Source of the DNA: Bacillus_BD oryzisoli | GTDB lineage: Bacteria > Bacillota > Bacilli > Bacillales > Cytobacillaceae | NCBI RefSeq assembly: GCF_036670025.1 | Contig: NZ_CP137640.1 | Span: 1,150,001-1,214,000, forward strand | Length of the DNA: 64,000 nucleotides | Direction of reading: 5' to 3' | Shown here: positions 33,950-43,159 of the stretch, piece by piece | How positions within the stretch are numbered: position 1 is the first letter of the stretch | How the letters are laid out: each line of letters begins with the position of its first letter | The notes under the pieces: model-generated | What the model saw: only the letters and a program-made list of their open reading frames with translations | Told to the model about the DNA's origin: nothing | The model's database searches: none | Made by a program: the position numbers and the translations under genes

Positions 33950-36364
33950 ATGTTTGTTTCATATAAATGGCTGCAGGATTATGTAGACCTTTCCGGCATC
34001 AGTGCTGCTGAGCTTGCGGATAAAATTACGAAAAGCGGGATTGAAGTAGAAGGCGTAGAGAAGAAAAGTGAAGGATTAAAGGGTGTTGTCATTGGACACG
34101 TATTAGAATGTGAACAGCATCCGAATGCCGACAAATTAAATAAATGTTTAGTCGATATTGGTGCTGGGGATCCGGTTCAGATTATTTGCGGTGCGCCGAA
34201 TGTCGGGAAAGGCCAAAAAGTGGCTGTTGCAACAGTTGGTGCAGTGCTGCCGGGGAATTTTAAAATCAAAAGAGCGAAGCTGCGCGGGGAAGAGTCAAAT
34301 GGAATGATTTGTTCGCTTCAAGAGCTTGGCATTGAATCAAAATTAGTTGCAAAAGAGTATGCTATTGGAATTTTCAATTTTCCTCAAGATGCTGTTGTCG
34401 GTGAGGATGCTCTTGCAGCACTTGGTTTAGATGATGAGATTCTTGAGCTTAGTATTACACCAAACCGTGCAGATGCTCTAAGTATGTTAGGTGTGGCCTA
34501 CGAGGTAGCTGCCATTCTTGGACGTGATGTAAAGTGGCCAGCTACAGATAAAGAAGAAGCAGCTGAGAAAGCTTCTGATTACATCAACGTAAAAGTGGAA
34601 GCACCTGAGGACAATCCATTATATATTGCAAAAGTTGTAAAAGATGTAAAAATTGGACCGTCTCCATTATGGATGCAAACACGTCTGATGAATGCCGGCA
34701 TTCGTCCTCACAATAATGTGGTGGATATCACGAATTTTATTTTACTTGAATACGGCCAGCCGCTTCATGCGTTTGATTATGATCGTTTTGGTTCTAAAGA
34801 GATCGTAGTTCGCCGAGCAAAAGATGCCGAGAAAATCACTACCCTTGATGAAGCAGAGCGTACGTTAACAGCCGATCATCTTGTAATTACGAATGGCAAA
34901 GAACCTGTTGCAATTGCCGGGGTAATGGGCGGCGCCGATTCTGAAGTAAAAGAGGATACAACAAATGTTATTATCGAAGCAGCTTATTTTGCAGGTCCGG
35001 TCGTTCGTAAAGGTTCAAAAGACCATGGATTACGCAGTGAAGCAAGTGCCCGTTTCGAAAAAGGTGTGGATCCTGCACGTGTACGTGAAGCAGGTGAACG
35101 TGCAGCTAAGCTGATGGCTGAATTAGCAGGGGGAACAATCTTAGAAGGATCAGTTGAATTCAATGATTTAAGAATGGAGCCGGCCGTTGTTTCGATCACA
35201 CTCGATAAAATAAACACATCAATTGGCACAAATATCAGTGCTGATCAAGTAATGGATATTTTCACTCGCCTACAATTTGATGTGAAGCGGGACGGTGAAA
35301 ACTTCATTGTGACTGTTCCAACCCGCCGCGGCGATATTACAATTGAAGCGGATTTAGTAGAGGAAATTGCGCGTTTATATGGTTATGACAACATTCCTTC
35401 CACACTTCAGGTTGGTGTGACGACACCTGGCAGATTAACGGACTATCAGCAAAAGCGACGCATTGCCCGCCGCACATTAGAAAGTACGGGGCTATACCAG
35501 GCAATCACTTATTCACTGACAAGTCTTGAAAAGGCTTTACAGTTCTCATTAGCGCAGAGCGATTCCATTCGTCTTGCTATGCCGATGAGTGAAGAACGCA
35601 GTCAGCTTCGATTAAGTATCCTTCCACAGCTATTAGAGGTGGTAAAATACAATCAAGCACGACAAATCGATTCAGTAGCTGTATATGAAATTGGTTCTGT
35701 CTTCTTAAAGCAAGGCGATAATCAGCTTCCAAATGAGAGGGAGCATGTTGCCGGCGCTGTTACAGGCCTGTGGGAAGCAAACCTATGGCAAGGTGAGAAA
35801 AAACCGGTTGATTTCTATGTGGTAAAAGGTGTGTTAGAAGCATTATTTGATTCACTTGGAGTTACAGAAAACATTACGTACCGCCAGGCAGCAATTAAAG
35901 ATATGCACCCAGGACGTACGGCAGAAGTACTGCTGAATGGCGAAGTCATTGGTTTTGTCGGTCAAGTACATCCAACTGTACAAAAGGATTATGATATTAA
36001 AGAAACCTATGTATTTGAGTTATCCTTTAAAGCACTTGCTGAGGCAGAGGTTGAACCGATTTCTTATGAAATGATTCCGCGTTTCCCTTCTATTACACGT
36101 GACATTGCGCTTGTTGTCGATAAAGAGAAAACAGCAGGAGAACTGGAAGCTATTATTACAGAAGCTGGCGGAGCATTATTAAAAGAAGTTCATCTTTTTG
36201 ATTTATATGAAGGTGAACATATGGAAGCAGGCAAAAAATCACTTGCTTTCTCACTAAAATATTTCGATCCGGAACGTACGTTAACGGATGAAGATATTAC
36301 GAAAGCGCATGATAAGGTATTGAACGCCGTAAAAGAGCAGGCTGGCGCCGTATTACGCAGTTAA
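33950..36364 (+). CDS. pheT: Phenylalanyl-tRNA synthetase beta subunit
   Basis: 804 residues. tRNA-binding OB domain (~40-150), B3/B4 editing domain (~210-390), B5 DNA-binding-like domain (~410-480), catalytic-like core, and the ferredoxin-fold anticodon-binding domain at the C-terminus (~710-800, starting YEMIPRFPSITRDIALVVD). AAGGAGG RBS before ATG. Co-transcribed with pheS. Confidence 0.98.
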   Translation: MFVSYKWLQDYVDLSGISAAELADKITKSGIEVEGVEKKSEGLKGVVIGHVLECEQHPNADKLNKCLVDIGAGDPVQIICGAPNVGKGQKVAVATVGAVLPGNFKIKRAKLRGEESNGMICSLQELGIESKLVAKEYAIGIFNFPQDAVVGEDALAALGLDDEILELSITPNRADALSMLGVAYEVAAILGRDVKWPATDKEEAAEKASDYINVKVEAPEDNPLYIAKVVKDVKIGPSPLWMQTRLMNAGIRPHNNVVDITNFILLEYGQPLHAFDYDRFGSKEIVVRRAKDAEKITTLDEAERTLTADHLVITNGKEPVAIAGVMGGADSEVKEDTTNVIIEAAYFAGPVVRKGSKDHGLRSEASARFEKGVDPARVREAGERAAKLMAELAGGTILEGSVEFNDLRMEPAVVSITLDKINTSIGTNISADQVMDIFTRLQFDVKRDGENFIVTVPTRRGDITIEADLVEEIARLYGYDNIPSTLQVGVTTPGRLTDYQQKRRIARRTLESTGLYQAITYSLTSLEKALQFSLAQSDSIRLAMPMSEERSQLRLSILPQLLEVVKYNQARQIDSVAVYEIGSVFLKQGDNQLPNEREHVAGAVTGLWEANLWQGEKKPVDFYVVKGVLEALFDSLGVTENITYRQAAIKDMHPGRTAEVLLNGEVIGFVGQVHPTVQKDYDIKETYVFELSFKALAEAEVEPISYEMIPRFPSITRDIALVVDKEKTAGELEAIITEAGGALLKEVHLFDLYEGEHMEAGKKSLAFSLKYFDPERTLTDEDITKAHDKVLNAVKEQAGAVLRS

Positions 36365-36375
36365 TATAATGAGAT

Positions 36376-36416
36376 ACAAAAAATCCTTCACCATTACTAG
36401 GTGGAGGATTTTTTTG
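36376..36416. terminator. Bidirectional terminator between pheT and rnhC
   Basis: AAATCCTTCACC / GGTGGAGGATTT stem with flanking A- and T-runs between convergent genes. Confidence 0.88.
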
Positions 36417-36426
36417 TGAAAACTGA

Positions 36427-37365
36427 TTATTTTTTTCTTAATAACTTCATCGCTTTTTCAGTATTGGCAAAATGCAGCTTTACATAAGCGGGCAGTACTT
36501 CTTTGCCTTTTTCTTTTATCAGTCTGGCACATGCCGTGTCTACCTGTGATCCGGCACCCTTCGGAATTTTAAAGCCTGCTGCCTTGCTTAATTTTTCAAA
36601 ATGCTGGACAAAAGCATGTCTTGCGATAATCGACGCAGCAGCAACAGCTAGATGGATTCCTTCCGCTTTTGTACTAAAATAGACATTCTCTCTATGAATG
36701 ACCTTTTGTCCTTTTAAATATTGATAATAGACTTCTTCTTTGGCGAACTGGTCAATTAAAATAGCCTCGGGCTTTTCAGGAGCCATTTTTGTCAGTAAAT
36801 GGCCGATCGCTTGATTATGGAGAAGTGCTTTCATTTTCCCCTGTGACATGCCTGTTGCCTGTAGTTTATTGTATTTTTCGTTATGTAAAACCAAAAGGCT
36901 GTACGGTAAAAACTTTATTAATTGTTTTGCAATATCAGATATTTTCTCATCCGTTAGATTTTTTGAATCCTGCACGCCGATTTCCTTTAATAAGGCCATG
37001 TCTTCTTTTCTCACATATGCTGCGCAGACGGTGATCGGTCCGAAAAAATCGCCTGTTCCTACTTCATCAGATCCGATGGCAGACAGTTGACTGATATTGT
37101 TTGGCAGGTTCGCAGAAGCTTTTGTCTTTGTTTGTTTTTTGGCTGCAGTTTCTTCTACAGGGAGTGATCCCCATTTCTTTGCTTCCACATCACACCCGCT
37201 GCCCTGAAAAAGAACTTTGCCTGATTTATAGGCTGTAATGGTGCAGCCGTGAGTCTTGGCGGAAAACACTCCTCCAGGAGGGGTTTTTCCTGTTAAATTT
37301 GCTTGATAGTGCTCCATCATTTTCATCATTTCCTGGCTGCTTTTCTTTAGTACGACATTGCTCAA
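36427..37365 (-). CDS. rnhC: Ribonuclease HIII
   Basis: Cleaves the RNA strand of RNA:DNA hybrids and R-loops. 312 residues: an N-terminal TBP-like substrate-binding domain (~1-85) and a type 2 RNase H domain with the DEVGTGDFFGP motif (first acidic residues; HIII carries D-E-D-E) and AVAAASIIARHAFV later. The frame opens at GTG 37374, which touches its RBS; TTG 37365 is 7 bp after AAGGAG and gives MSNVVLKKS, close to the B. subtilis start. Divergent from zapA. Confidence 0.93.
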   Translation of the reverse strand: MSNVVLKKSSQEMMKMMEHYQANLTGKTPPGGVFSAKTHGCTITAYKSGKVLFQGSGCDVEAKKWGSLPVEETAAKKQTKTKASANLPNNISQLSAIGSDEVGTGDFFGPITVCAAYVRKEDMALLKEIGVQDSKNLTDEKISDIAKQLIKFLPYSLLVLHNEKYNKLQATGMSQGKMKALLHNQAIGHLLTKMAPEKPEAILIDQFAKEEVYYQYLKGQKVIHRENVYFSTKAEGIHLAVAAASIIARHAFVQHFEKLSKAAGFKIPKGAGSQVDTACARLIKEKGKEVLPAYVKLHFANTEKAMKLLRKK

Positions 37366-37507
37366 ATGATTCACTCCTTATCAATTGATCTCACTGATCA
37401 AGACGTATTTTGACATTCTTCAACGGAAACCAACATTTCTTTCTTTTCACTGTTTTCTGTTCATGATATGATTATGTTTAGGATTCTTTTGAATGGAGGC
37501 ATGCAGT

Positions 37508-37768
37508 TTGTCAGAAACGAAAAAAAATCGTATTACTGTTGATATTTACGGTGTCCCGTATATTATTATCGGCACTGAAAGCCCACGCCATATTCGCCAG
37601 GTTGCTTCAATGGTAGATGAAAAAATGCGTGAAATTAACTCCATGAATCCTTCTCTCGGTACCAATAAACTGGCTGTTTTAACAGCTATTAATGCTGTTA
37701 ATGACTATCTTCTTTTAATGGAACGAGTTGAACGTTTAGAAGAAGAATTAAAACGAGTAAAGGACTGA
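37508..37768 (+). CDS. zapA: Cell division protein ZapA
   Basis: Z-ring-associated protein that promotes FtsZ bundling. 86 residues: an N-terminal domain with ITVDIYGVPYIIIGTESPRH, then a C-terminal coiled coil (LLMERVERLEEELKRVKD). TTG 37508 is taken as start: GGAGG lies 8 bp upstream, while the in-frame ATG at 37493 overlaps that RBS. 7 bp ahead of cvpA; these are likely co-transcribed. Confidence 0.9.
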   Translation: MSETKKNRITVDIYGVPYIIIGTESPRHIRQVASMVDEKMREINSMNPSLGTNKLAVLTAINAVNDYLLLMERVERLEEELKRVKD

Positions 37769-37775
37769 AAAAGTC

Positions 37776-38321
37776 ATGTTGGACTTAGCTGTACTCATTA
37801 TTTTAGTTTTTGGATTTTTAGTAGGGTTAAGGAGAGGGTTTATCCTCCAGCTTATTCACCTTACCGGATTTATTATTGCTTTTATTGTTGCTTATTTGTA
37901 CTATAATCAGCTTGCGCCGAAATTAACTCTTTGGATACCATACCCTAATCTAGATATGAATTCTACATATTCATTACTGTTTGAAAATGCAAATTTAGAA
38001 GATGCCTATTATCGCGCCATTGCATTTGTCGTGATTTTTTTTGCTGTGAAAATATTATTGCAAATAATCGGAAGCATGCTGGATTTTATCGCCCAAATTC
38101 CAATTCTAAAGCAGTTAAATAGATGGGCGGGAGGGATATTAGGTTTCATTGAAGTTTATCTTATCATGTTTATTATATTATTTATAGCAGCACTCTTGCC
38201 AATTGAATCGATTCAAGTTTCACTGACAAATTCAATTCTTGCAGAATTCATTGTAAAGCAAACTCCGATTCTATCACAACACATTCAAGATTTGTGGATA
38301 CAAGCCCCTTCGGTGAAATAA
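37776..38321 (+). CDS. yshB: CvpA family membrane protein (YshB)
   Basis: 181 residues with four membrane segments (~2-17, 24-45, 85-105, 120-150). The CvpA signature is at the N-terminus (GFLVGLRRGFILQLIHLTG). In enterobacteria CvpA is needed for colicin V secretion; the Bacillus role is unknown. Translationally close to zapA; a hairpin with a T-run follows. Confidence 0.87.
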   Translation: MLDLAVLIILVFGFLVGLRRGFILQLIHLTGFIIAFIVAYLYYNQLAPKLTLWIPYPNLDMNSTYSLLFENANLEDAYYRAIAFVVIFFAVKILLQIIGSMLDFIAQIPILKQLNRWAGGILGFIEVYLIMFIILFIAALLPIESIQVSLTNSILAEFIVKQTPILSQHIQDLWIQAPSVK

Positions 38322-38347
38322 CTTCTCTTTCGAGAGAAGTTTTCTTT
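38320..38347 (+). terminator. Hairpin terminator after yshB
   Basis: AACTTCTC / GAGAGAAGTT around a TTTC loop, then TTCTTTTT; starts within the yshB stop codon. Confidence 0.7.
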
Positions 38348-38395
38348 TTAAGGGAATAATAAGAAGAAAAGGAATGGACCTGAAGGTGAATAAAG

Positions 38396-40105
38396 ATGAC
38401 TAATAAAAAAGAAATCATTCGTTTATTGGAAACGATTGCGATTTATATGGAATTAAAAGGTGAAAATACCTTTAAAGTATCGGCATTCAGAAATGCAGCC
38501 CAATCATTGGAAGTACATGAAACAGCTTTGGAAGAGATAGCAGACTTTACCGCACTGCCGGGTATCGGAAAGGGAACAGCAGCGGTCATAGAAGAATATA
38601 TGCAGGAAGGAAAATCCTCGGTTCTAAAAGAACTGCAGGAAAAGGTTCCAAAAGGCTTAATTCCATTGTTACAGCTGCCTGGCTTAGGGGGTAAAAAGAT
38701 AGCGAGGCTGTACAAGGAATTGGGGATTGAAAATGCGGCGGACCTTGAGAATGCATGCCGGGAACATAAGATACAAGGATTAACCGGTTTTGGTAAAAAA
38801 TCTGAAGAAAATATTTTAACTGCTCTCCTAAAGGCAGGAGGGAGGCCGGATCGGCTTCCGCTTGCGTTCATGCTGCCACTTGCGGAAAAAATTGAAGCCG
38901 CGCTGGCACAAATGGGGGGAGTTGTGCAATTTTCACGTGCAGGCAGCCTGCGCAGAACGAAAGAAACGATAAAGGACCTTGACTTTATTATTTCCACGGA
39001 AAATCCCTTAGTGGTGAAAGAGCAGCTGTTAAACTTGGCAGATATAAAGGATATTATTGCCGCGGGTGATACGAAGGTATCAATCGTATTGGACAATGGT
39101 TATGAAGTATCGATTGATTTCAGGCTGGTACGTCCGGCAGAATTTGCGACCACTCTGCATCATTTTACTGGATCAAAGGAGCATAATGTCCGGATGAGGC
39201 AGCTTGCAAAGGCAAAAGGAGAAAAAATCAGCGAGTACGGGGTCCAAACTGAAAATGGTGACGTTCTAACATTTACATCAGAGGCTGAGTTTTATGCTCA
39301 CTTTGATCTGCCGTTAATCCCGCCGGAAATGAGGGAAGACGGGAGAGAAGTTGATGAGTACAAAGAAAATTACGGTTTGATTTCCTTGGCTGACATTAAA
39401 GGGGATCTCCATATGCATACGACCTGGAGTGATGGAGCCCATTCGATTGAAGAAATGGTGGAGGCATGCCGGGCGAAAGGCTATCAATATATGGCGATTA
39501 CCGATCATTCACAATATTTAAAGGTAGCAAACGGCTTAACAGCTGACAGGCTCCGTAAACAAAAAGAAGAAATTCACCGCTTAAATGAGAAATATGAAGA
39601 TATTACGATTCTTGCCGGAGTGGAAATGGATATCTTACCAGATGGTACGTTAGATTACGATGACCAATTGTTAGAGGAAATGGATTTTGTCATTGCCTCC
39701 ATCCATTCAGCTTTTTCTCAGCCAAAGGAAAAAATCATGGAACGGTTAAAAACGGCTTTAAATAATTCTAACGTAGATTTGATTGCCCATCCTACCGGAA
39801 GGAAGATTGGAAAGAGAGAAGGTTATCCGGTCGATATCGATTTACTAATTGAATTAGCAAAAGAAACGAATACGGCACTAGAGTTAAACGCAAATCCCAA
39901 TCGATTAGACTTATCTGCTGACCATATTCAAAAAGCGCAGGCAGCAGGAGTGAAAATCATGATTAATACGGATGCCCACAAGCTGGAAACACTGGATCAT
40001 ATGAAAATAGGTGTATCGACAGCCAAAAAGGGCTGGATAAAAAAAACTAGTGTAATAAATACATGGGATAAGGATGCATTGATGGCTTATCTCAATGAAC
40101 GGTAA
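38396..40105 (+). CDS. polX: DNA polymerase/3'-5' exonuclease PolX
   Basis: 569 residues, matching Bacillus PolX (YshC). N-terminal family X polymerase: HhH regions LPGIGKGTAAV and LPGLGGKKIARLYKELG, and the catalytic DLDFII carboxylates. The C-terminal PHP domain has DLHMHTTWSDGAHS, ITDHSQYL, GVEMDILPDG and NTDAHKLETL, giving Mn-dependent 3'-5' exonuclease. Involved in base-excision repair gap filling. Immediately followed by mutS2. Confidence 0.96.
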   Translation: MTNKKEIIRLLETIAIYMELKGENTFKVSAFRNAAQSLEVHETALEEIADFTALPGIGKGTAAVIEEYMQEGKSSVLKELQEKVPKGLIPLLQLPGLGGKKIARLYKELGIENAADLENACREHKIQGLTGFGKKSEENILTALLKAGGRPDRLPLAFMLPLAEKIEAALAQMGGVVQFSRAGSLRRTKETIKDLDFIISTENPLVVKEQLLNLADIKDIIAAGDTKVSIVLDNGYEVSIDFRLVRPAEFATTLHHFTGSKEHNVRMRQLAKAKGEKISEYGVQTENGDVLTFTSEAEFYAHFDLPLIPPEMREDGREVDEYKENYGLISLADIKGDLHMHTTWSDGAHSIEEMVEACRAKGYQYMAITDHSQYLKVANGLTADRLRKQKEEIHRLNEKYEDITILAGVEMDILPDGTLDYDDQLLEEMDFVIASIHSAFSQPKEKIMERLKTALNNSNVDLIAHPTGRKIGKREGYPVDIDLLIELAKETNTALELNANPNRLDLSADHIQKAQAAGVKIMINTDAHKLETLDHMKIGVSTAKKGWIKKTSVINTWDKDALMAYLNER

Positions 40106-40154
40106 TAATGGAAGGCAAAACAAGCTTTTTAAAATAGAGGGAGGAAATAACTCC

Positions 40155-42512
40155 ATGCAGCAAAAGGTTCTAAAGGTACTAGAATTTGATAAAGTGAAGG
40201 CGCAGCTTCTCGAGCATGTATCGTCATCATTAGGAAGGGAGCTCGCTGAACAGCTGATGCCTTCTACAGATTTTGTAGAAGTGGTAAAAAGGCAGGAAGA
40301 AACAGATGAAGCGGCAAAAGTATTCCGCATTAAAGCCAATATTCCTTTAGGTGGGATTTTTGATATTCGCCCGCATATTAAGCGTGCTGTTATTGGAGGC
40401 ATGCTGAGTTCGCATGAATTAATGCAGGTAGCCAGTACAGTCCATACCAGCAGACGAATGAAACGATTTATTGAAGAGTTTTCTGAGGAAGATGGAGATA
40501 TTCCCCTTCTACTCGAGAAAGCAGGAAGGATCATTGTTCTTGCAGAATTAGAACAATCGATTAATAATGCTATTGACGATAACGGAGAAGTTCTCGACAG
40601 TGCAAGTGAAACACTGCGTTCACTTAGAAACCAGCTTCGCACGAAAGAGGCAAGGGTACGGGAACGTCTGGAAAGTATGATCCGTTCTTCAAGTGCCCAG
40701 AAAATGCTTTCTGATGCGATTGTAACCATTCGTAATGATCGGTTTGTTATTCCGGTTAAGCAGGAATATCGTGCCCATTACGGCGGAATTATCCACGATC
40801 AAAGCTCTTCAGGACAAACGCTTTTTATTGAGCCGCAGGCGATTGTTGAGCTAAATAATGATATCCAAAACATTCGTGTCAAGGAACAACAAGAAATAGA
40901 GCGGATCCTCATCATGCTGTCTGCCCAAACAGGAGAGTATAGCTTTGAACTTGAAACCATTGTAGAGATTCTTGCCGATGTGGATTTTATGTTTGCAAAA
41001 GCACGTTATAGCAATAGGATTAAAGCAACGAAGCCAATCATGAACCATGAAGGGCGGATTTCCTTAGTCAAAGCCCGCCATCCCTTAATTCCAATTGATG
41101 AAGTAGTGGCGAATGATGTTACCCTTGGAAAGGACTTTACAACGATTGTTATAACAGGTCCAAATACAGGCGGAAAAACAGTTACACTTAAAACCGTCGG
41201 CCTCTGTTCTTTAATGGCCCAGGCTGGTTTGCAGATTCCTGCATTAGATGGATCGGAAATGGCTGTTTTTGGTGCTGTTTATGCCGATATTGGCGATGAA
41301 CAATCAATTGAACAGAGCCTAAGTACATTTTCTTCACATATGGTTAATATTGTTGAAATATTAAAAAGTGTAGACTTTGAAAGCCTTGTATTATTTGATG
41401 AGCTTGGTGCAGGAACGGATCCGCAGGAAGGTGCAGCATTGGCAATTTCAATATTAGATGAAGTGAATAGAAGAGGAGCCCGGGTGATTGCAACAACCCA
41501 TTATCCTGAATTAAAAGCATATGGGTATAATCGAGAAGGAGTTGTCAATGCCAGCGTCGAATTTGATATTGAAACACTTAGTCCGACCTACCGTTTATTG
41601 ATTGGTGTTCCGGGTCGAAGTAATGCATTTGAAATTTCAAAGCGTCTTGGCTTAAGTGACCGTGTGATTGAAAAGGCCCGTTCTTTTATTGGTACTGACA
41701 GCCACCAGGTTGAAAATATGATTGCTTCGTTAGAAAGTAGCAAGCGTGAAGCAGAAAAGGAATTACAGGAAGCGAATGAGATTCTGAAAAATGCCGAAAT
41801 GCTTCAAAAAGACTTGCAAAAGCAAATGATGGAGTACTACGAAAAGAAAGATACGCTGTATGACAAAGCAACAGATGAAGCCCGTGATATTATTGATAGG
41901 GCCAAAAGAGAAGCAGAAGGTATTATTCATGATCTGAGAAAAATGCGCCATGAAAAACAGGCTGAGATAAAAGAGCATGAATTAATTGATGCACAGAGAA
42001 AATTAAACGAGGCTGCTCCGAAAGAAAGAAAATCGAGAGCTCTGACAGAAAAGAAAACAAAAAAACATGTGTACAAACCGGGTGATGAAGTAAAAGTATT
42101 AAGCTTTGATCAAAAAGGTACACTTCTTGAGAAAGTATCAACCGATACGTGGCAGGTCCAAATAGGAATATTAAAGATGAAAGTTGAGGAAAAAGATCTC
42201 GAGTTTATTAAGACGCCGAAAGTAGTGGAAACAAAACCACTTGCAACGGTAAAAGGAAAAGACTTTCATGTTAGTCTTGAATTGGATCTCCGTGGAGAAA
42301 GATATGAAAATGCCCTTTCCAGGGTTGAAAAGTATATTGATGATGCATTACTGGCTGGATATCCTCGTGTGTCGATAATACACGGCAAGGGGACGGGAGC
42401 GTTGCGGCAGGGTGTACAGGAATATTTACGTAATCATCGTGCCGTCAAGAATATACGCTTCGGCGATCATGGGGAAGGCGGTACGGGTGTCACGATAGTG
42501 GAGTTTAAATAG
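40155..42512 (+). CDS. mutS2: Endonuclease/ribosome-rescue ATPase MutS2
   Basis: 785 residues, the same length as the B. subtilis protein. MutS core and clamp (~20-300), ATPase with Walker A GPNTGGKTVTLKT and Walker B VLFDELGAGTDPQEG, a long coiled coil (~520-630), a KOW-like segment (YKPGDEVKVLSF), and a C-terminal Smr nuclease domain with LDLRGERYENAL and HGKGTGALRQGV. Known roles are suppression of recombination and, in B. subtilis, splitting collided ribosomes. The frame opens earlier inside polX; ATG 40155, with GAGGGAGG upstream, gives MQQKVLKVLEF. Confidence 0.97.
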   Translation: MQQKVLKVLEFDKVKAQLLEHVSSSLGRELAEQLMPSTDFVEVVKRQEETDEAAKVFRIKANIPLGGIFDIRPHIKRAVIGGMLSSHELMQVASTVHTSRRMKRFIEEFSEEDGDIPLLLEKAGRIIVLAELEQSINNAIDDNGEVLDSASETLRSLRNQLRTKEARVRERLESMIRSSSAQKMLSDAIVTIRNDRFVIPVKQEYRAHYGGIIHDQSSSGQTLFIEPQAIVELNNDIQNIRVKEQQEIERILIMLSAQTGEYSFELETIVEILADVDFMFAKARYSNRIKATKPIMNHEGRISLVKARHPLIPIDEVVANDVTLGKDFTTIVITGPNTGGKTVTLKTVGLCSLMAQAGLQIPALDGSEMAVFGAVYADIGDEQSIEQSLSTFSSHMVNIVEILKSVDFESLVLFDELGAGTDPQEGAALAISILDEVNRRGARVIATTHYPELKAYGYNREGVVNASVEFDIETLSPTYRLLIGVPGRSNAFEISKRLGLSDRVIEKARSFIGTDSHQVENMIASLESSKREAEKELQEANEILKNAEMLQKDLQKQMMEYYEKKDTLYDKATDEARDIIDRAKREAEGIIHDLRKMRHEKQAEIKEHELIDAQRKLNEAAPKERKSRALTEKKTKKHVYKPGDEVKVLSFDQKGTLLEKVSTDTWQVQIGILKMKVEEKDLEFIKTPKVVETKPLATVKGKDFHVSLELDLRGERYENALSRVEKYIDDALLAGYPRVSIIHGKGTGALRQGVQEYLRNHRAVKNIRFGDHGEGGTGVTIVEFK

Positions 42513-42529
42513 CGGGCGGTGAGGCTTAG

Positions 42530-42937
42530 ATGAATCAATTTTGGGAGAACCAATATGTTCAAACAGCTGCCAATTACAGCGTTGTTATACTTTGTATCAT
42601 TGTTTTCTTAGCTGTATTTGAACTGGTGACAAAGTATAGAAATTGGTCGGAAATAAAAAAGGGAAATTTGGCAGTAGCCATGGCCACCGGAGGAAAAATA
42701 TTCGGCATCACGAATATTTTCCGTTTCTCCATTGAACATAATAATACTTTGCTGACAATGGTGGGCTGGGGAGTGTTCGGTTTTCTTCTTCTACTTGTTG
42801 GATATTTTATTTTTGAGTTTTTAACTCCAACCTTCAAAATAGATGATGAAATTGAGAAGGATAACCGAGCAGTCGGCTTGATTTCGATGGTCATTTCGAT
42901 CGGTCTATCTTATGTTATTGGAGCAAGTATCACATAA
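42530..42937 (+). CDS. yshE: DUF350 family membrane protein (YshE)
   Basis: 135 residues with four membrane segments (~14-36, 48-60, 75-102, 112-133) and the DUF350 internal-repeat pattern (KKGNLAVAMATGGKIFGI, EKDNRAVGLISMVISIGL). Function unknown. Starts 17 bp after mutS2, so is probably in the same transcript. Confidence 0.85.
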   Translation: MNQFWENQYVQTAANYSVVILCIIVFLAVFELVTKYRNWSEIKKGNLAVAMATGGKIFGITNIFRFSIEHNNTLLTMVGWGVFGFLLLLVGYFIFEFLTPTFKIDDEIEKDNRAVGLISMVISIGLSYVIGASIT

Positions 42938-42951
42938 AGGGAGAGCATAAA

Positions 42952-43035
42952 GTGGAAAAACTCGCAAAAATACTATTGATTTGCTGTGGTATTTTTTTAT
43001 TGATTGGGATTATTTATATGGTATTTTTTGTTTAA
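42952..43035 (+). CDS. 27-residue single-pass membrane peptide
   Basis: GTG start, read MEKLAKILLICCGIFL..., ending FFV. AAGGGAGAG lies 6-7 bp upstream, 14 bp after the yshE stop, and a strong terminator follows its stop codon, so it is the last gene of the mutS2-yshE transcript. Residues ~6-26 form one hydrophobic helix with a Cys-Cys pair, and two lysines sit on the N-terminal side. I do not recognise a family. It is too short for ordinary gene calling. Placement and RBS are good, but there is no comparative evidence. Confidence 0.55.
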   Translation: MEKLAKILLICCGIFLLIGIIYMVFFV

Positions 43036-43038
43036 TAG

Positions 43039-43076
43039 AAAAACGAACCTGTATCGAAGCGGGTTCGTTTTTTTGT
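43039..43076 (+). terminator. Terminator after the 27-residue ORF
   Basis: AAACGAACC / GGTTCGTTT, 12-nt loop, run of Ts. Confidence 0.9.
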
Positions 43077-43159
43077 GTTCTAATTAGAGGCAAGGAATCC
43101 ATATATATAAATAAAAAAGAATCGTTTGCATAGGTTTGTCACGAAAAAGGAGGGCCATC

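Noticed and set aside
38443..39096. A 217-codon antisense ORF inside polX
   Set aside because: Composition is that of a reverse-frame shadow; polX itself shows clear motifs in the same stretch.
39911..40729. A 272-codon antisense ORF across the polX/mutS2 junction
   Set aside because: It is the shadow of two well-conserved genes on the other strand, Ser/Ile-rich, and has no RBS or domain.
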